Assembly: GCA_913041145.1 (NCBI GenBank)
Contig: CAJWHE010000011.1
Coordinates: 1 to 53,421, forward strand
Reading direction: 5' to 3'
Length of the DNA stretch: 53,421 nucleotides
DNA from: an uncultured Paracoccaceae bacterium
GTDB taxonomy: Bacteria; Pseudomonadota; Alphaproteobacteria; Rhodobacterales; Rhodobacteraceae
In this document: positions 39,069 through 49,007 of the stretch, piece by piece
Position numbering within the stretch: the first letter of the stretch is position 1
Layout of the letters: the number at the start of each line of letters is the position of its first letter
Position numbers and translations under genes: made by a program
Notes under the pieces: generated by a model
Told to the model about the DNA's origin: nothing
Database searches by the model: none
Seen by the model: only the letters and a program-made list of their open reading frames with translations

Positions 39069-40199
39069 ATGACTACTAATTTTTCATTTTGTGTAAAGAA
39101 TTTTGATGGCAAAGCGCGTCGAGGCATTATTAAGACCTCACGTGGAAACATTCAGACGCCTGCATTTATGCCAGTAGGAACTGCTGCAACAGTAAAAGCC
39201 ATGATGCCGGAAAATGTTAGAGAAACTGGAGCTGAAATTCTTTTGGGAAATACTTATCATCTAATGCTGAGGCCAACAGCAGAATTGATACAAAAACTGG
39301 GAGGTCTTCATACTTTCATGAATTGGAGCAAACCAATCCTAACAGATTCGGGAGGCTTTCAAGTAATGAGCTTAGCTAAGTTACGTAATTTAACAGAATC
39401 TGGCGTCACATTTAAGTCGCACATAGATGGTTCCAAGCATTTGGTAACTCCAGAGAAATCAATAGAGATCCAGAAAATGTTGGGTTCAGACATTATCATG
39501 TGTTTCGATGAGTGCACTCCTTTCCCTAGTACTGAAAGAACTAGTTTAAAGTCTATGCAACTTTCTATGAGGTGGGCCACGAGATCGAAAGAAGCTTTTG
39601 GGTGTTACCCCGAACATGCCCTATTTGGAATTCAGCAGGGAGGGATATATAAATCACAACGCGAAGAAAGTGCTGAGCATTTAAAATCAGTAGGTTTTGA
39701 TGGTTACGCAATTGGGGGGTTGGCTGTCGGAGAGGGACAAGATTTAATGTTTGATGTGCTAGATTATGCTCCTGATCAACTTCCTCGAGACAAACCTAGG
39801 TATTTGATGGGCGTTGGAAAACCAAGTGATATAGTGGGAGCAGTAACTAGAGGGGTGGATATGTTTGATTGTGTCTTGCCCTCACGATCGGGTAGGACTG
39901 GTCAGGCTTTCACACGGCGCGGTGTCGTGAATATAAAAAATTCAAGGCATGCAATGGATCCAAGGCCACTAGATGAGGCCTGTAAGTGCCCCGCATGTCT
40001 AAATTATAGCCGAGCTTATCTTCACCATGTTTTTAAAGCTAATGAGATTATTTGCTCAATGCTAATGACATGGCATAACCTACAATATTATCAAGATTTA
40101 ATGGTTGGGATACGGTGCTCTATAGAAGAAAATAAATTCAATAATTTTAAGAGTTACTTTTTTGATGAACAAAGAAGGGGTGATATTGAGCCTATATAA
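39069..40199 (+). CDS. tgt: tRNA-guanine transglycosylase (queuine/preQ1 tRNA-ribosyltransferase)
   Basis: Exchanges guanine-34 for preQ1 in tRNAs with GUN anticodons, the key step of queuosine modification. It has 376 residues from the ATG at 39069; an in-frame TTG at 39039 would add ten unlike-family residues. [12 protein letters not shown] holds the active-site Asp, the [16 protein letters not shown] segment the second catalytic Asp, and [18 protein letters not shown] near the C-terminus the zinc site (three Cys and a His). It is divergent from sufT. No queuosine-synthesis genes are in the window. Confidence 0.97.
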   Translation: MTTNFSFCVKNFDGKARRGIIKTSRGNIQTPAFMPVGTAATVKAMMPENVRETGAEILLGNTYHLMLRPTAELIQKLGGLHTFMNWSKPILTDSGGFQVMSLAKLRNLTESGVTFKSHIDGSKHLVTPEKSIEIQKMLGSDIIMCFDECTPFPSTERTSLKSMQLSMRWATRSKEAFGCYPEHALFGIQQGGIYKSQREESAEHLKSVGFDGYAIGGLAVGEGQDLMFDVLDYAPDQLPRDKPRYLMGVGKPSDIVGAVTRGVDMFDCVLPSRSGRTGQAFTRRGVVNIKNSRHAMDPRPLDEACKCPACLNYSRAYLHHVFKANEIICSMLMTWHNLQYYQDLMVGIRCSIEENKFNNFKSYFFDEQRRGDIEPI

Positions 40200-40273
40200 G
40201 CCTTTCTTTAACCTAGTAAAAAATAGATTTTTATTAAAAACTTTGTTGGAAAGTTACAGATAAAACTTTATCC

Positions 40274-40302
40274 CTTGAAAGAGGAGATGATAACCCCCAA
40301 AT
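40274..40302 (+). promoter_or_regulatory. Sigma-32 (RpoH) heat-shock promoter for lon
   Basis: CTTGAAA (preceded by CC, so CCCTTGAAA) lies 13 nt before CCCCCAAAT. This fits the RpoH consensus CTTGAA - 11 to 16 nt - CCCCATNT with about one mismatch in each half. The -10 half ends 55 nt before the lon ATG. lon is a classical heat-shock gene, so location and sequence agree. Confidence 0.75.
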
Positions 40303-40357
40303 AAACAGTATGAAGTATAGAACTCAAATCAAGTGCTAGTGTATTAAAGGAATAGAT

Positions 40358-42766
40358 ATGACAAATAAACCTTTGGAAACTTTTCCAGTATTACCTTTAA
40401 GAGACATCGTGGTTTTCCCACATATGATTGTACCCTTATTTGTTGGAAGGGAAAAGTCAGTAAAAGCATTAGAAGAGGTAATGAAAGATGACAAGAGGAT
40501 TTTGCTTTCTAGCCAAATTGACCCTTCGATTGATGAACCTCATACAGATGGTATTTACCAAGTTGGGGTTTTAGCAAATGTTTTGCAACTTCTGAAATTA
40601 CCTGATGGGACAGTAAAGGTTCTAGTTGAAGGTGGAGTAAGAGTTAAAATTATCAACTTCGTAGAGAATGAGTTCTTTTTTGAGGCAAATGCATCAGAAA
40701 TTAAGGAAGTTGATGGAGATGAAACAACAACAAAAGCTCTTGTCAGATCAGTAGGAAAAGAGTTCGAACGTTACGCTCGAGCCAAGAAAAATATTCCTGA
40801 CGAGGCTCTGAGTTCGATTGCAGAGGCTACTGAAGCTAATAAGTTAGCAGACTTAGTGGCAGGACATCTCGGTCTTGAAATTGAGCAAAAACAAGATCTT
40901 CTTGAAACGTTAAGTGTTACAGAAAGATTAGAAAAAGTTTATGGTCTTATGCAAGGCGAGATGGGTGTCTTACAAGTTGAAAAAAAGATAAAAAGTCGGG
41001 TAAAAACCCAAATGGAACGCACCCAACGAGAATATTATCTGAATGAACAAATGAAAGCTATTCAGAAAGAATTAGGTGATGGCGAAGATGGTGAAAATGA
41101 AATAACAGAACTCGAAAATAAAATTGCAAATATAAAACTATCTAAGGAAGCTAAGGAAAAGGTTGACGGTGAGATTAAGAAGTTAAAAAATATGTCACCA
41201 ATGAGTGCTGAGGCAACCGTGGTTAGAAATTATTTAGATTGGATTTTAGGGATTCCATGGAATGTAAAAAGCCGAGTAAAAAAGGACTTGTCCAAGGCTG
41301 AGACTGTACTAAACGATGACCATTATGGATTGGAAAAGGTAAAAGAACGAATAATCGAATATTTAGCTGTGCAACAAAGGTCAAAAAAACTTAAAGGACC
41401 TATAATGTGTCTTGTGGGTCCACCGGGTGTAGGTAAAACATCCCTTGGTAAATCAGTTGCCAGAGCTACAGGCAGAGAATTCATTAGGATTTCCCTTGGC
41501 GGGGTGCGGGATGAGAGCGAAATTCGAGGACATAGGAGAACATACATTGGTTCAATGCCAGGAAAAGTAATCCAAGCATTAAAAAAAGCAAAAACATCTA
41601 ACCCATTAATATTGCTCGATGAAATAGATAAAATGGGACAGGATTTTAGAGGAGACCCAGCTTCAGCTATGTTAGAAGTTTTAGATCCTGAACAAAATAA
41701 TACTTTCTCAGATCATTACTTGGAAGTAGAATATGACCTGTCTGATGTAATGTTTCTAACAACAGCAAATACTTACAATATGCCTGCACCATTACTTGAT
41801 AGAATGGAAATAATAAGCTTATCAGGATATACAGAGCACGAGAAATTAGAAATTGCGATACAGCATCTGGTGTCTAAACAACTTAAAAATCATGGCTTGA
41901 AGAAAAAAGAAATTGAGATAACTGAAAGTGCAATTACAGAGATTATAAGGACCTATACTAGAGAGGCTGGTGTTCGAAATCTAGAACGTGAAATTGCAAA
42001 AATTGCACGTAAGGTTGTTACCCAAATTGTAAAAAAAGAGCTAAACGCTGTGATAGTTTCAGATAATAATATCGCAAATTACCTTGGTGTTAAGAAATAT
42101 AGGTTTGGTTTGGCAGAGGAAGAAGATCAGATAGGTGTCGTTACAGGTTTGGCTTGGACTAGTGTTGGGGGAGAGCTTCTATCTATTGAGGCCCTAAAAC
42201 TGCCAGGGAAAGGTCGAATGAAGACCACAGGAAAGCTTGGAGACGTTATGAAAGAGTCTATTGATGCAGCTTCCTCATATGTTAGATCTATCAGCCCAAC
42301 ATTGGGTGTGAAGCCAACAAGTTTTGATAAATTAGATATCCATGTTCACGTTCCAGAAGGAGCAACTCCAAAAGATGGACCGTCTGCTGGATTGGCGATG
42401 GTTACTTCTATCGTTTCGGTTTTAACTAGAATACCTGTTCGTAAAGACCTAGCTATGACAGGCGAAGTTACTTTAAGAGGAAACGCATTAGCGATTGGTG
42501 GATTAAAAGAGAAGTTGTTAGCTGCTTTAAGGGGTGGGGTTAAAACAGTTTTGATTCCAGCAGAAAATGAAAAAGATTTGACGGAAATACCTGAGAACCT
42601 AAAAGAGGGACTCGAAATTATCCCAATAAGTCACGTGAAAGAAGCTTTAAAACACGCCTTAGTCTCTAAGCCTATTCCAATCGAGTGGGACGAGGTCGCG
42701 GAGGAGCTTGCACAGGCAACCGTACAAAGCAATGAAGAAAACATTATAGGTACAAATTTGCAATAA
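40358..42766 (+). CDS. lon: ATP-dependent protease La (Lon)
   Basis: Cytoplasmic AAA+ serine protease degrading misfolded and regulatory proteins. It has 802 residues. The N-terminal substrate domain spans about 1-200, a coiled region precedes the AAA+ module with Walker A GPPGVGKTS near 350, and the C-terminal protease domain has PKDGPSAGLAM with the catalytic Ser (around 680) and the dyad Lys in the GGLKEKLLAA segment (around 720). AAGGA precedes the ATG. A sigma-32 promoter lies upstream. Confidence 0.98.
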   Translation: MTNKPLETFPVLPLRDIVVFPHMIVPLFVGREKSVKALEEVMKDDKRILLSSQIDPSIDEPHTDGIYQVGVLANVLQLLKLPDGTVKVLVEGGVRVKIINFVENEFFFEANASEIKEVDGDETTTKALVRSVGKEFERYARAKKNIPDEALSSIAEATEANKLADLVAGHLGLEIEQKQDLLETLSVTERLEKVYGLMQGEMGVLQVEKKIKSRVKTQMERTQREYYLNEQMKAIQKELGDGEDGENEITELENKIANIKLSKEAKEKVDGEIKKLKNMSPMSAEATVVRNYLDWILGIPWNVKSRVKKDLSKAETVLNDDHYGLEKVKERIIEYLAVQQRSKKLKGPIMCLVGPPGVGKTSLGKSVARATGREFIRISLGGVRDESEIRGHRRTYIGSMPGKVIQALKKAKTSNPLILLDEIDKMGQDFRGDPASAMLEVLDPEQNNTFSDHYLEVEYDLSDVMFLTTANTYNMPAPLLDRMEIISLSGYTEHEKLEIAIQHLVSKQLKNHGLKKKEIEITESAITEIIRTYTREAGVRNLEREIAKIARKVVTQIVKKELNAVIVSDNNIANYLGVKKYRFGLAEEEDQIGVVTGLAWTSVGGELLSIEALKLPGKGRMKTTGKLGDVMKESIDAASSYVRSISPTLGVKPTSFDKLDIHVHVPEGATPKDGPSAGLAMVTSIVSVLTRIPVRKDLAMTGEVTLRGNALAIGGLKEKLLAALRGGVKTVLIPAENEKDLTEIPENLKEGLEIIPISHVKEALKHALVSKPIPIEWDEVAEELAQATVQSNEENIIGTNLQ

Positions 42767-42808
42767 AATTTTAGATTTTTAAATTTCAGGTTTCCTTTTG
42801 TCTAAAAC

Positions 42809-44116
42809 TTATTTGGTGTTAAATACTCGGTCAAAAATATGATTTACATGCTTAGTATGATAATTTAAGTCGAATTTTTCCTTTATTTGTTTTGTTGAGA
42901 GTACCGATAACACCTCTGGATCATTCAGGAGCTCAGTTTCAAAATCTTTACCTTCATTCCAGACTCGCATTGCATTGCGTTGAACTAAACTATAACTTTT
43001 CTCTCTACTTAAACCGCCTTGGGTAAGAGCTAAAAGCACTCTTTGAGACATAATGAGACCTCTAAATTTATTCATGTTCTCCAGCATTTTCTTTGGATAA
43101 AGTACTAAGTTATCGATTACAGAGGTTAACCGATTAAGAGCAAAATCTAACGTTATTGTTGTATCTGGAGCTATAGCTCGTTCAACAGATGAATGAGAAA
43201 TATCTCTTTCGTGCCAGAGAGCAACATTTTCAAGTGCTGGAATGACTGACATTCTCACAAGACGCGCTAAACCGGTTAAGTTTTCTGTTAAAACAGGGTT
43301 TCGTTTATGTGGCATAGCTGAAGAACCTTTTTGCCCTTCGGAAAAGAACTCTTCAGCTTCAAGCACTTCAGTGCGTTGCATATGTCTTATTTCGATTGCT
43401 ATATTTTCTATTGAGCTGGCAACGACTCCTAATGCGCTAAAGTATGCAGCATGTCTATCGCGTGGTATGATTTGGGTACTTATTGTCTCTGGGGTAATAT
43501 TTAATTTTTTACAAACGTATTCCTCTACATATGGATCAATGTTCGCAAAGGTGCCCACGGCTCCTGAGATTGCTCCGGTAGAAACTTCTGAGCGAGCTAC
43601 TAACAGTCGCTCTTTATTTCGGGCCATTTCGGCATAAAATCTGGCAAAGGTTAGTCCCATAGTAGTCGGTTCCGCATGGATACCATGCGAGCGTCCGATG
43701 CGAATGGTATCCTTAAAAGAGTAGGCTTTAGCTTTTAAAGCTTCTAGGAGGCGGTCAATATCTTGTAGCAATATATCAGTTGCTCGGATTAATTGAATAT
43801 TTAATGTTGTGTCCAATACGTCAGAGCTGGTCATTCCTTGATGCACAAAACGTGCGTCATCCTGACCAATTATTTCTGCCAGATGAGTTAAGAATGCAAT
43901 TACATCATGTTTTGTTTCAGCTTCAATTTCATTTATTCGAGAGATATCAAATTCGGTATTTTTTGCTTGCCAAATAGCATCTACACTCTGGATTGGGATC
44001 ACGCCTAGTTTAGCCTGTGCTTCGCAAGCGTAAGCTTCTATTTCATACCAAATATTAAATTTTGTTTCAGGAGACCAAATTTTTACCATTTCTGGTCTTG
44101 AGTAACGTTCGATCAT
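42809..44116 (-). CDS. purB: Adenylosuccinate lyase
   Basis: Releases fumarate in two purine-synthesis steps (SAICAR to AICAR and adenylosuccinate to AMP). The 435-residue protein belongs to the fumarase/aspartase superfamily; GSSAMPHKRNP is the family signature with the catalytic Ser loop, and the M-T-S-S-D segment near residue 95 and H-G-I-H-A-E near 145 hold conserved His and Ser residues. It is convergent with lon and divergent from tatA. The 42-nt gap to lon has only an A+T palindrome, not a good terminator. Confidence 0.97.
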   Translation of the reverse strand: MIERYSRPEMVKIWSPETKFNIWYEIEAYACEAQAKLGVIPIQSVDAIWQAKNTEFDISRINEIEAETKHDVIAFLTHLAEIIGQDDARFVHQGMTSSDVLDTTLNIQLIRATDILLQDIDRLLEALKAKAYSFKDTIRIGRSHGIHAEPTTMGLTFARFYAEMARNKERLLVARSEVSTGAISGAVGTFANIDPYVEEYVCKKLNITPETISTQIIPRDRHAAYFSALGVVASSIENIAIEIRHMQRTEVLEAEEFFSEGQKGSSAMPHKRNPVLTENLTGLARLVRMSVIPALENVALWHERDISHSSVERAIAPDTTITLDFALNRLTSVIDNLVLYPKKMLENMNKFRGLIMSQRVLLALTQGGLSREKSYSLVQRNAMRVWNEGKDFETELLNDPEVLSVLSTKQIKEKFDLNYHTKHVNHIFDRVFNTK

Positions 44117-44347
44117 AAGGTTGAGTATCCCGTTTTTTATATTATTAAGTAGCTATTAAACGGTCTCTGTCGCAGTAACAAGTGCTACGAAATGGAAAGA
44201 TGAGTATTTAAAAATACATTTTTATTATTAATCGTTGAATATATACATCCTTATATGTCATATTGGTTTACAATAAGTTTAAGTTATAGGTTGATTATCT
44301 TTAACAATTAAGTAGGTACATTATAGGTATTATATTGGAGAGAAGAG

Positions 44348-44563
44348 ATGTTGAATAATATTGGGCTACCAGGTGTTCTTTTGATCGCGGTGGTAGTATT
44401 AGTTATGTTCGGGAGAGGGAAAATTTCTTCATTAATGGGTGAAGTAGGTAAAGGCATAACAGCTTTTAAAAAAGGTGTTGATGAAACCAAAAAAGAAATT
44501 GACACTTCTGAGTCGGATGAAGTGAAAGACGTGACGCCTAAAGATGATAAGGAAAAAGTTTAA
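44348..44563 (+). CDS. tatA: Sec-independent translocase protein TatA
   Basis: Pore-forming component of the twin-arginine pathway, which exports folded proteins. At 71 residues it has the N-terminal membrane helix (about 5-20), the F-G-R-G hinge, an amphipathic helix with KGITAFKKG, and an acidic/lysine-rich tail. It starts tatA-tatB-tatC. The 231-nt space to purB is AT-rich; I cannot assign a convincing promoter in it. Confidence 0.95.
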   Translation: MLNNIGLPGVLLIAVVVLVMFGRGKISSLMGEVGKGITAFKKGVDETKKEIDTSESDEVKDVTPKDDKEKV

Positions 44564-44589
44564 ATACTATAACTTTCTGAGGGTCTAAT

Positions 44590-45108
44590 ATGGGGTCAAC
44601 CGAACTTTTACTTATCGGTCTTGTTGCGTTAATCGTAGTGGGTCCCAAAGAGCTACCTGGTATGTTTCGGATGATGGGGCAAGCCACTTCAAAAGTAAAG
44701 AAAATGGCAAGAGAGTTTTCTCGAGCTATGGAAGATGCGGCAGAAGATTCTGGTGTGGGGGATATTACAAGTAGTCTTCGTAATATCGCAAATCCAAAAA
44801 AAATGGGTTTGGATGCGTTGAAAACTGCTACTGACTTCAGTAGCTATAATCCAGGATCAGAAACAGAAAAGTTGGCTAAAGATCGATCAAAAGAGATAGA
44901 GAAAAATAAGTTAGCAATAGAAAAGAGACGGCAAGAAAAGGCAGTCCAGAATTCAGATGTTGATTCTGTCGATAATAAATTTGAGGAAGTGGTTAAAGCT
45001 ACTGATAAAGATAAAAACATTAGAGCAGTGAAATTAAAGCCTAAAGTAAAAACAGCTAAAAAAAAACCTAGTAAGAAAAGTACTAAAAAGAAAGACACTA
45101 TCCTATGA
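44590..45108 (+). CDS. tatB: Sec-independent translocase protein TatB
   Basis: Receptor-complex component of the Tat system, 172 residues. Like TatA it opens with one membrane helix, but the G-P-K-E-L-P hinge and longer charged helix identify TatB. The C-terminal third is lysine-rich, ending in a run of K/S/T residues, and probably disordered. It is 26 nt after tatA and overlaps tatC by 4 nt (ATGA). Confidence 0.94.
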   Translation: MGSTELLLIGLVALIVVGPKELPGMFRMMGQATSKVKKMAREFSRAMEDAAEDSGVGDITSSLRNIANPKKMGLDALKTATDFSSYNPGSETEKLAKDRSKEIEKNKLAIEKRRQEKAVQNSDVDSVDNKFEEVVKATDKDKNIRAVKLKPKVKTAKKKPSKKSTKKKDTIL

Positions 45109-45965
45109 GTGTTGAACCTGAAGCTGAGGACGTTGAATCAAGTGGTGCTCCTTTAATAGAGCATTTGACTGAATTGAGATCACGCTTGGTTAAGTCTGTA
45201 TTAGCATTTATTGTTGGTATGGGTATTTGTTTTACTGTATGGAACCCAATTTTTAATTTTTTGACGCAACCTATATGTGGTCAACTTTTAGAAAGAGGTC
45301 AGGATTGCGGACTTATACTTATAAAACTTCAAGAAGGTTTCTTTGTAGCCATTAGAATATCTCTATTAGGGGGATTAATACTGTCCTTTCCAGTAATTGC
45401 AGGCCAACTTTGGCGTTTTGTTGCGCCCGGATTGTACAAAAATGAAAAGTCCGCTTTTTTACCGTTTATCTTGGCCTCTCCTGCAATGTTTTTTCTAGGT
45501 GCTGCATTTGCGTTCTATATCGTTATACCTTTGGCTTTTGATTTCTTTTTAGGGTTTCAGCAGATTGGTTCGTCAGGAGACTGGGTAGAGGGAGAGGGTG
45601 CGGGCTTAGGGGATCCTGGGATTACTTTTCAAGGTTCTGTTGCAGAGTATTTAAGTTTAACTATCAAATTTATCGTTGCTTTCGGTCTTTGTTTCCAATT
45701 ACCTGTTTTGTTGACCTTAATGGGTAAGGCTGGTTTAGTTTCCTCGAAGGGGCTTGGAAATGTACGGAAATATGCTGTGGTTGCGATATTGGTGCTCGCA
45801 GCTTTGGTTACCCCTCCTGATGTCATAACACAGGTAATTCTTTTTGTGGTGGTATATGGGTTATATGAAATTTCAATTCTCCTAGTTAAAAGGGTGGAAA
45901 CCAAAAGAGAAAAGAAACTCCGGGCGGAAGGTTTGTGGTTCGAAGATGATGATACAGATAATTAG
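45105..45965 (+). CDS. tatC: Sec-independent translocase protein TatC
   Basis: Six-TM Tat core protein that recognises the twin-arginine signal peptide. It has 286 residues. [12 protein letters not shown] is the conserved cytoplasmic N-terminal segment that contacts the signal peptide; [18 protein letters not shown] is the first-loop hallmark. A short insertion with [17 protein letters not shown] occurs in a periplasmic loop. The Tat pathway is used in alphaproteobacteria by cofactor-bearing periplasmic enzymes. It follows tatB by ATGA. Confidence 0.97.
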   Translation: MSVEPEAEDVESSGAPLIEHLTELRSRLVKSVLAFIVGMGICFTVWNPIFNFLTQPICGQLLERGQDCGLILIKLQEGFFVAIRISLLGGLILSFPVIAGQLWRFVAPGLYKNEKSAFLPFILASPAMFFLGAAFAFYIVIPLAFDFFLGFQQIGSSGDWVEGEGAGLGDPGITFQGSVAEYLSLTIKFIVAFGLCFQLPVLLTLMGKAGLVSSKGLGNVRKYAVVAILVLAALVTPPDVITQVILFVVVYGLYEISILLVKRVETKREKKLRAEGLWFEDDDTDN

Positions 45966-45980
45966 GGTGAGGTATTAATT

Positions 45981-46820
45981 ATGTCTCAAAAGTTTCTGTC
46001 TCGTATAGCTGACGCATTGGAGAGGATTTCCCCTCCCAACGAAATTAACCCAGACTTTAGTGTGGGTAATGCATTTTTGTGGAACACAACGCCTGATTCC
46101 TTTCAAGTAATTGAAAGTGTTAATCATGTAGATCTTGATTTACTGTTAAGTTTGGATCGTGCGAGGGATACATTGTTACAGAATACTTATCAATTTGCAA
46201 AGGGTTTCCCAGCAAACAACGCGCTATTATGGGGTGCTCGTGGGATGGGTAAATCGTCTTTGGTAAAAGCGATTTGTGTAAAAGTTCAATCGGAGAACTT
46301 ACCTATTAAATTAATAGAAATCCAACGTGAAGATCTTCCATCCATAGGAAGATTACTGAGTTATATAAGAGATCTTAAAGAAAGGTTTATCTTGTTCTGC
46401 GATGATCTTAGCTTTTCAAATGATGACCATCATTACAAATCCCTTAAAGCAGTACTTGATGGTGGAATTGAAGGCCGTCCAGACAATGTTATATTTTATG
46501 CTACTTCTAACCGTAGACATTTAATGCCTAGAGATATGATCGAGAATGAATCTGGTAGTGCAATTAATCCGTCGGAAGCAGTAGAGGAGAAGGTATCATT
46601 ATCTGATAGGTTTGGCCTTTGGTTGGGTTTTCATCCATGTACTCAGGATGAATATCTTTTGATGATTGAAGGTTATTGTATAAGATATGGAATTCAGATT
46701 AGTAAAGAAGATTTAGTTCAAGAAGCCATTGAGTGGCAACAGACAAGAGGTGGTAGATCAGGAAGAGTGGCTTGGCAATATTTTATTGACTTAGCCGGTC
46801 GAAAAGGAATTAGTGTTTAA
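45981..46820 (+). CDS. DUF815-family AAA ATPase
   Basis: P-loop ATPase of the DUF815 group, 279 residues. Walker A GARGMGKSS is at 85-93, Walker B is FILFCDDL (D141, D142), followed by YATSNRRHL, a sensor-like segment, and SLSDRFGLWLGF with a possible arginine finger. No signal peptide or membrane helix is visible. The cellular role is not established. It lies 15 nt after tatC in a position kept in Rhodobacterales, so it is probably cotranscribed. Its stop overlaps the convergent NlpD-like gene by 4 nt. Confidence 0.9.
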   Translation: MSQKFLSRIADALERISPPNEINPDFSVGNAFLWNTTPDSFQVIESVNHVDLDLLLSLDRARDTLLQNTYQFAKGFPANNALLWGARGMGKSSLVKAICVKVQSENLPIKLIEIQREDLPSIGRLLSYIRDLKERFILFCDDLSFSNDDHHYKSLKAVLDGGIEGRPDNVIFYATSNRRHLMPRDMIENESGSAINPSEAVEEKVSLSDRFGLWLGFHPCTQDEYLLMIEGYCIRYGIQISKEDLVQEAIEWQQTRGGRSGRVAWQYFIDLAGRKGISV

Positions 46821-47488
46821 AAATACTTGGAGGGGTCTACAGCTTCCATTCCTTCGCGGACCTCAAAATGTAGAAATGAAGGTTTACCACTCGACACTTT
46901 TGCAATTTTTTGTCCAGCTTTTATGATTTCATCCTTTTGAACAGATATATTTGAAATATTTGCATAGATGGTTAAAAGATTACCACTATGCCTTAAAATC
47001 AGAACAAACCTTTGTTCAGTATCTTGTGTTATAGCTATTACTCTACCGTCTGCTACTGCCCTAACAGTTGCGCCACTAGCCGCAGAAATGTCTATTCCAT
47101 CGCTTAACCCTTTTTTATACTGGCGAAGCGTTTCACCAGTTACGGGTTTTACAAAACTTATTAATTCTGGTTCTATTTTTTCGGTTATAGTTGCTGTTGC
47201 CAATGAACTTTTTACTCTCGCCTTAGGTTTACCTTTGTTGGCTTTACTATTTGTTACGATGGCTCTCTCTTTTTGATTGACCTGTTGAGAGGCCTTTGGT
47301 GGTGTACTCGTAGTATTAGCCGTTTTTTTTCTTTTAATAGACGGAAGGTTTAATCCATCTACATTTAGAGACTTTCTAAGGTTAAAATCTAAAGTTGAGA
47401 GTTTCTCTTGAATAGCTAAGTTGCAGGCCGAAAGACTAAATACTAAACTAATAGCTAAAGTAAATCTTAATGCCTTTATTAATACCAT
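46817..47488 (-). CDS. NlpD-like lipoprotein with degenerate M23 domain
   Basis: A 223-residue lipoprotein: signal peptide and lipobox LSAC with Cys22, a linker rich in K/S/T (50-105), then a LytM/M23 domain (about 110-223). Active M23 peptidases use H-x3-D and H-x-H plus a further His; here those positions read Ser129, Asp133, Asn177, Phe205 and His207, so only two of five are kept. That pattern is like NlpD and EnvC, which activate cell-wall amidases rather than cut peptidoglycan. I see no LysM domain, which NlpD proteins normally carry before the LytM domain. It is downstream of surE-pcm on the minus strand, as nlpD is in many proteobacteria. Confidence 0.85.
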   Translation of the reverse strand: MVLIKALRFTLAISLVFSLSACNLAIQEKLSTLDFNLRKSLNVDGLNLPSIKRKKTANTTSTPPKASQQVNQKERAIVTNSKANKGKPKARVKSSLATATITEKIEPELISFVKPVTGETLRQYKKGLSDGIDISAASGATVRAVADGRVIAITQDTEQRFVLILRHSGNLLTIYANISNISVQKDEIIKAGQKIAKVSSGKPSFLHFEVREGMEAVDPSKYF

Positions 47489-47507
47489 AATCTTGATTAC
47501 CCTTTAT

Positions 47508-48161
47508 TTACTTTTTACTCAATCCCTCAACTAGAGGAACAAATCGAACAGGAAATAGTTCTTCATAAACGAAGCCAGATTCCTTACGTACAACCTTAAT
47601 TAAGTTTTGAATTGAGTCTGACTGTCCGACTGGTACAATCATTGTACCTCCAACTTTTAGTTGATGCAAAAGGATATTAGGTGGGTCTTCTGCTGCTGCT
47701 GTAACCATTATTTTATCAAATGGCGCTTGCTCTGGTAAACCTAAACAACCATCGCCTAAAAAAGTAGTCACATTATTGATGTTAAGATTAATAAAAAGTT
47801 TCTCTACATAATTTGTTAACGTAGAGTGCCGATCAATAGTATAAACTCTTCTGGCTAACTTGCTTAAAATGGCTGCTTGGTACCCTGAACCAGTTCCTAC
47901 TTCTAGGACTTTATCCCTGGGTTGGACATTTAGTGCCTGCGTCATCAATCCTACAACAGATGGTTGGCTAATGGTTTGAGCGCATGAAATTGGAAGAGGT
48001 ACGTCCTCATAAGCTCTTTCAGCAAATGGTCCTTTAATAAAGTGTCCTCTGTCAATCTTTTCCATTGCTAGCAATACATTCGTATCAAGAACCCCTCTAG
48101 ATCTAAGGGTATAAAGAAACTGCATTAAACGTTCTGAGTGATCACTTTCTAATTGTTGCAT
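47508..48161 (-). CDS. pcm: Protein-L-isoaspartate O-methyltransferase
   Basis: Repairs isoaspartyl residues in damaged proteins using S-adenosylmethionine. It has 217 residues. The [15 protein letters not shown] segment (about 63-77) holds the substrate-binding signature, and [14 protein letters not shown] (about 86-99) is motif I for SAM. The gene overlaps the end of surE by 13 nt on the same strand and precedes the NlpD-like gene after 19 nt. Confidence 0.95.
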   Translation of the reverse strand: MQQLESDHSERLMQFLYTLRSRGVLDTNVLLAMEKIDRGHFIKGPFAERAYEDVPLPISCAQTISQPSVVGLMTQALNVQPRDKVLEVGTGSGYQAAILSKLARRVYTIDRHSTLTNYVEKLFINLNINNVTTFLGDGCLGLPEQAPFDKIMVTAAAEDPPNILLHQLKVGGTMIVPVGQSDSIQNLIKVVRKESGFVYEELFPVRFVPLVEGLSKK

Positions 48162-48940
48162 TCTAGTTTTTTCTTCAAATCATTTAATAAATCGTACCTT
48201 GTTAAATCACAATCCATGGGCGTCACAGAAATATACCCATTTAGGTTGGCATGCACATCAGTGTTTTCAGCGGTGGGAACATCCTGCCGATTTCCCTTTA
48301 TCCATAAAAAATTTCGACCATTTGGTGCAACACTTGGTTCGACCCCAAATTTTGTCTTCCGGAGCCCTTGAGAAACTACTTTAATTCCTTTTACAGCATT
48401 TGATGGAGTAGGGGGGACATTTATATTATAAAAGGTGTAATAATTTGATCCAGCCCATGGTCCACTTTCAAAAATATTTTTAATTAGAGGTGCTAAGTGA
48501 AATAAGGCTGCTTCAAAAGGGTTCTCAAGTGTTATATTTTTAGGGCCATAATATTGAGAAATAGCAATAGACGGAATCCCTTGAAGTGCCCCTTCCATTG
48601 CGGCTCCAACAGTACCGGAGTAGATAGTATTTTCACCAGCGTTATTACCTTTATTTACTCCTGATAAAATTAAATCTGGTTTCTTGCCTTTTAATACGTA
48701 ATGGAGGCCGGCTAGTATGCAATCCGCTGGTGAACCTTGGATTGCTATTTTTCTTTCGCCTATCTCAGAAACTAGTGTTGGGTTTATATAGTTTATACAA
48801 TGGCCTACTCCTGATTGTTCTGATTCAGGTGCCACAATCCAGACCTCGCCATCTGAGCCAGCTACCTTTAAAGCTATCTCGTGCATCACTTTTAATCCTG
48901 GCGCGTTAATACCGTCATCATTCGTAATTAATATACGCAT
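48149..48940 (-). CDS. surE: 5'/3'-nucleotidase SurE
   Basis: Metal-dependent phosphatase of nucleoside monophosphates and short polyphosphate, linked to stress and stationary-phase survival. It has 263 residues. [13 protein letters not shown] places metal ligands D8 and D9 at the N-terminus, and [22 protein letters not shown] supplies the conserved Ser and Asn residues. surE with pcm and an nlpD-type gene is a widely kept cluster. The ATG lies 67 nt after serS. Confidence 0.96.
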   Translation of the reverse strand: MRILITNDDGINAPGLKVMHEIALKVAGSDGEVWIVAPESEQSGVGHCINYINPTLVSEIGERKIAIQGSPADCILAGLHYVLKGKKPDLILSGVNKGNNAGENTIYSGTVGAAMEGALQGIPSIAISQYYGPKNITLENPFEAALFHLAPLIKNIFESGPWAGSNYYTFYNINVPPTPSNAVKGIKVVSQGLRKTKFGVEPSVAPNGRNFLWIKGNRQDVPTAENTDVHANLNGYISVTPMDCDLTRYDLLNDLKKKLECNN

Positions 48941-49007
48941 TCTTGTACCTTTTTATTTTATTATAATTGATATTGAGTTTGAGGTGTAGAGGGTTTTAGG
49001 TTAATTA

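Noticed and set aside
42767-42808. Terminator between lon and purB
   Set aside because: Only an all-A/T palindrome (AAATTT...AAATTT) is present; the stem would be too weak.
43242-43637. Long open frame antisense to purB
   Set aside because: Same reason: a frame opposite a conserved enzyme gene, without ribosome site or domain.
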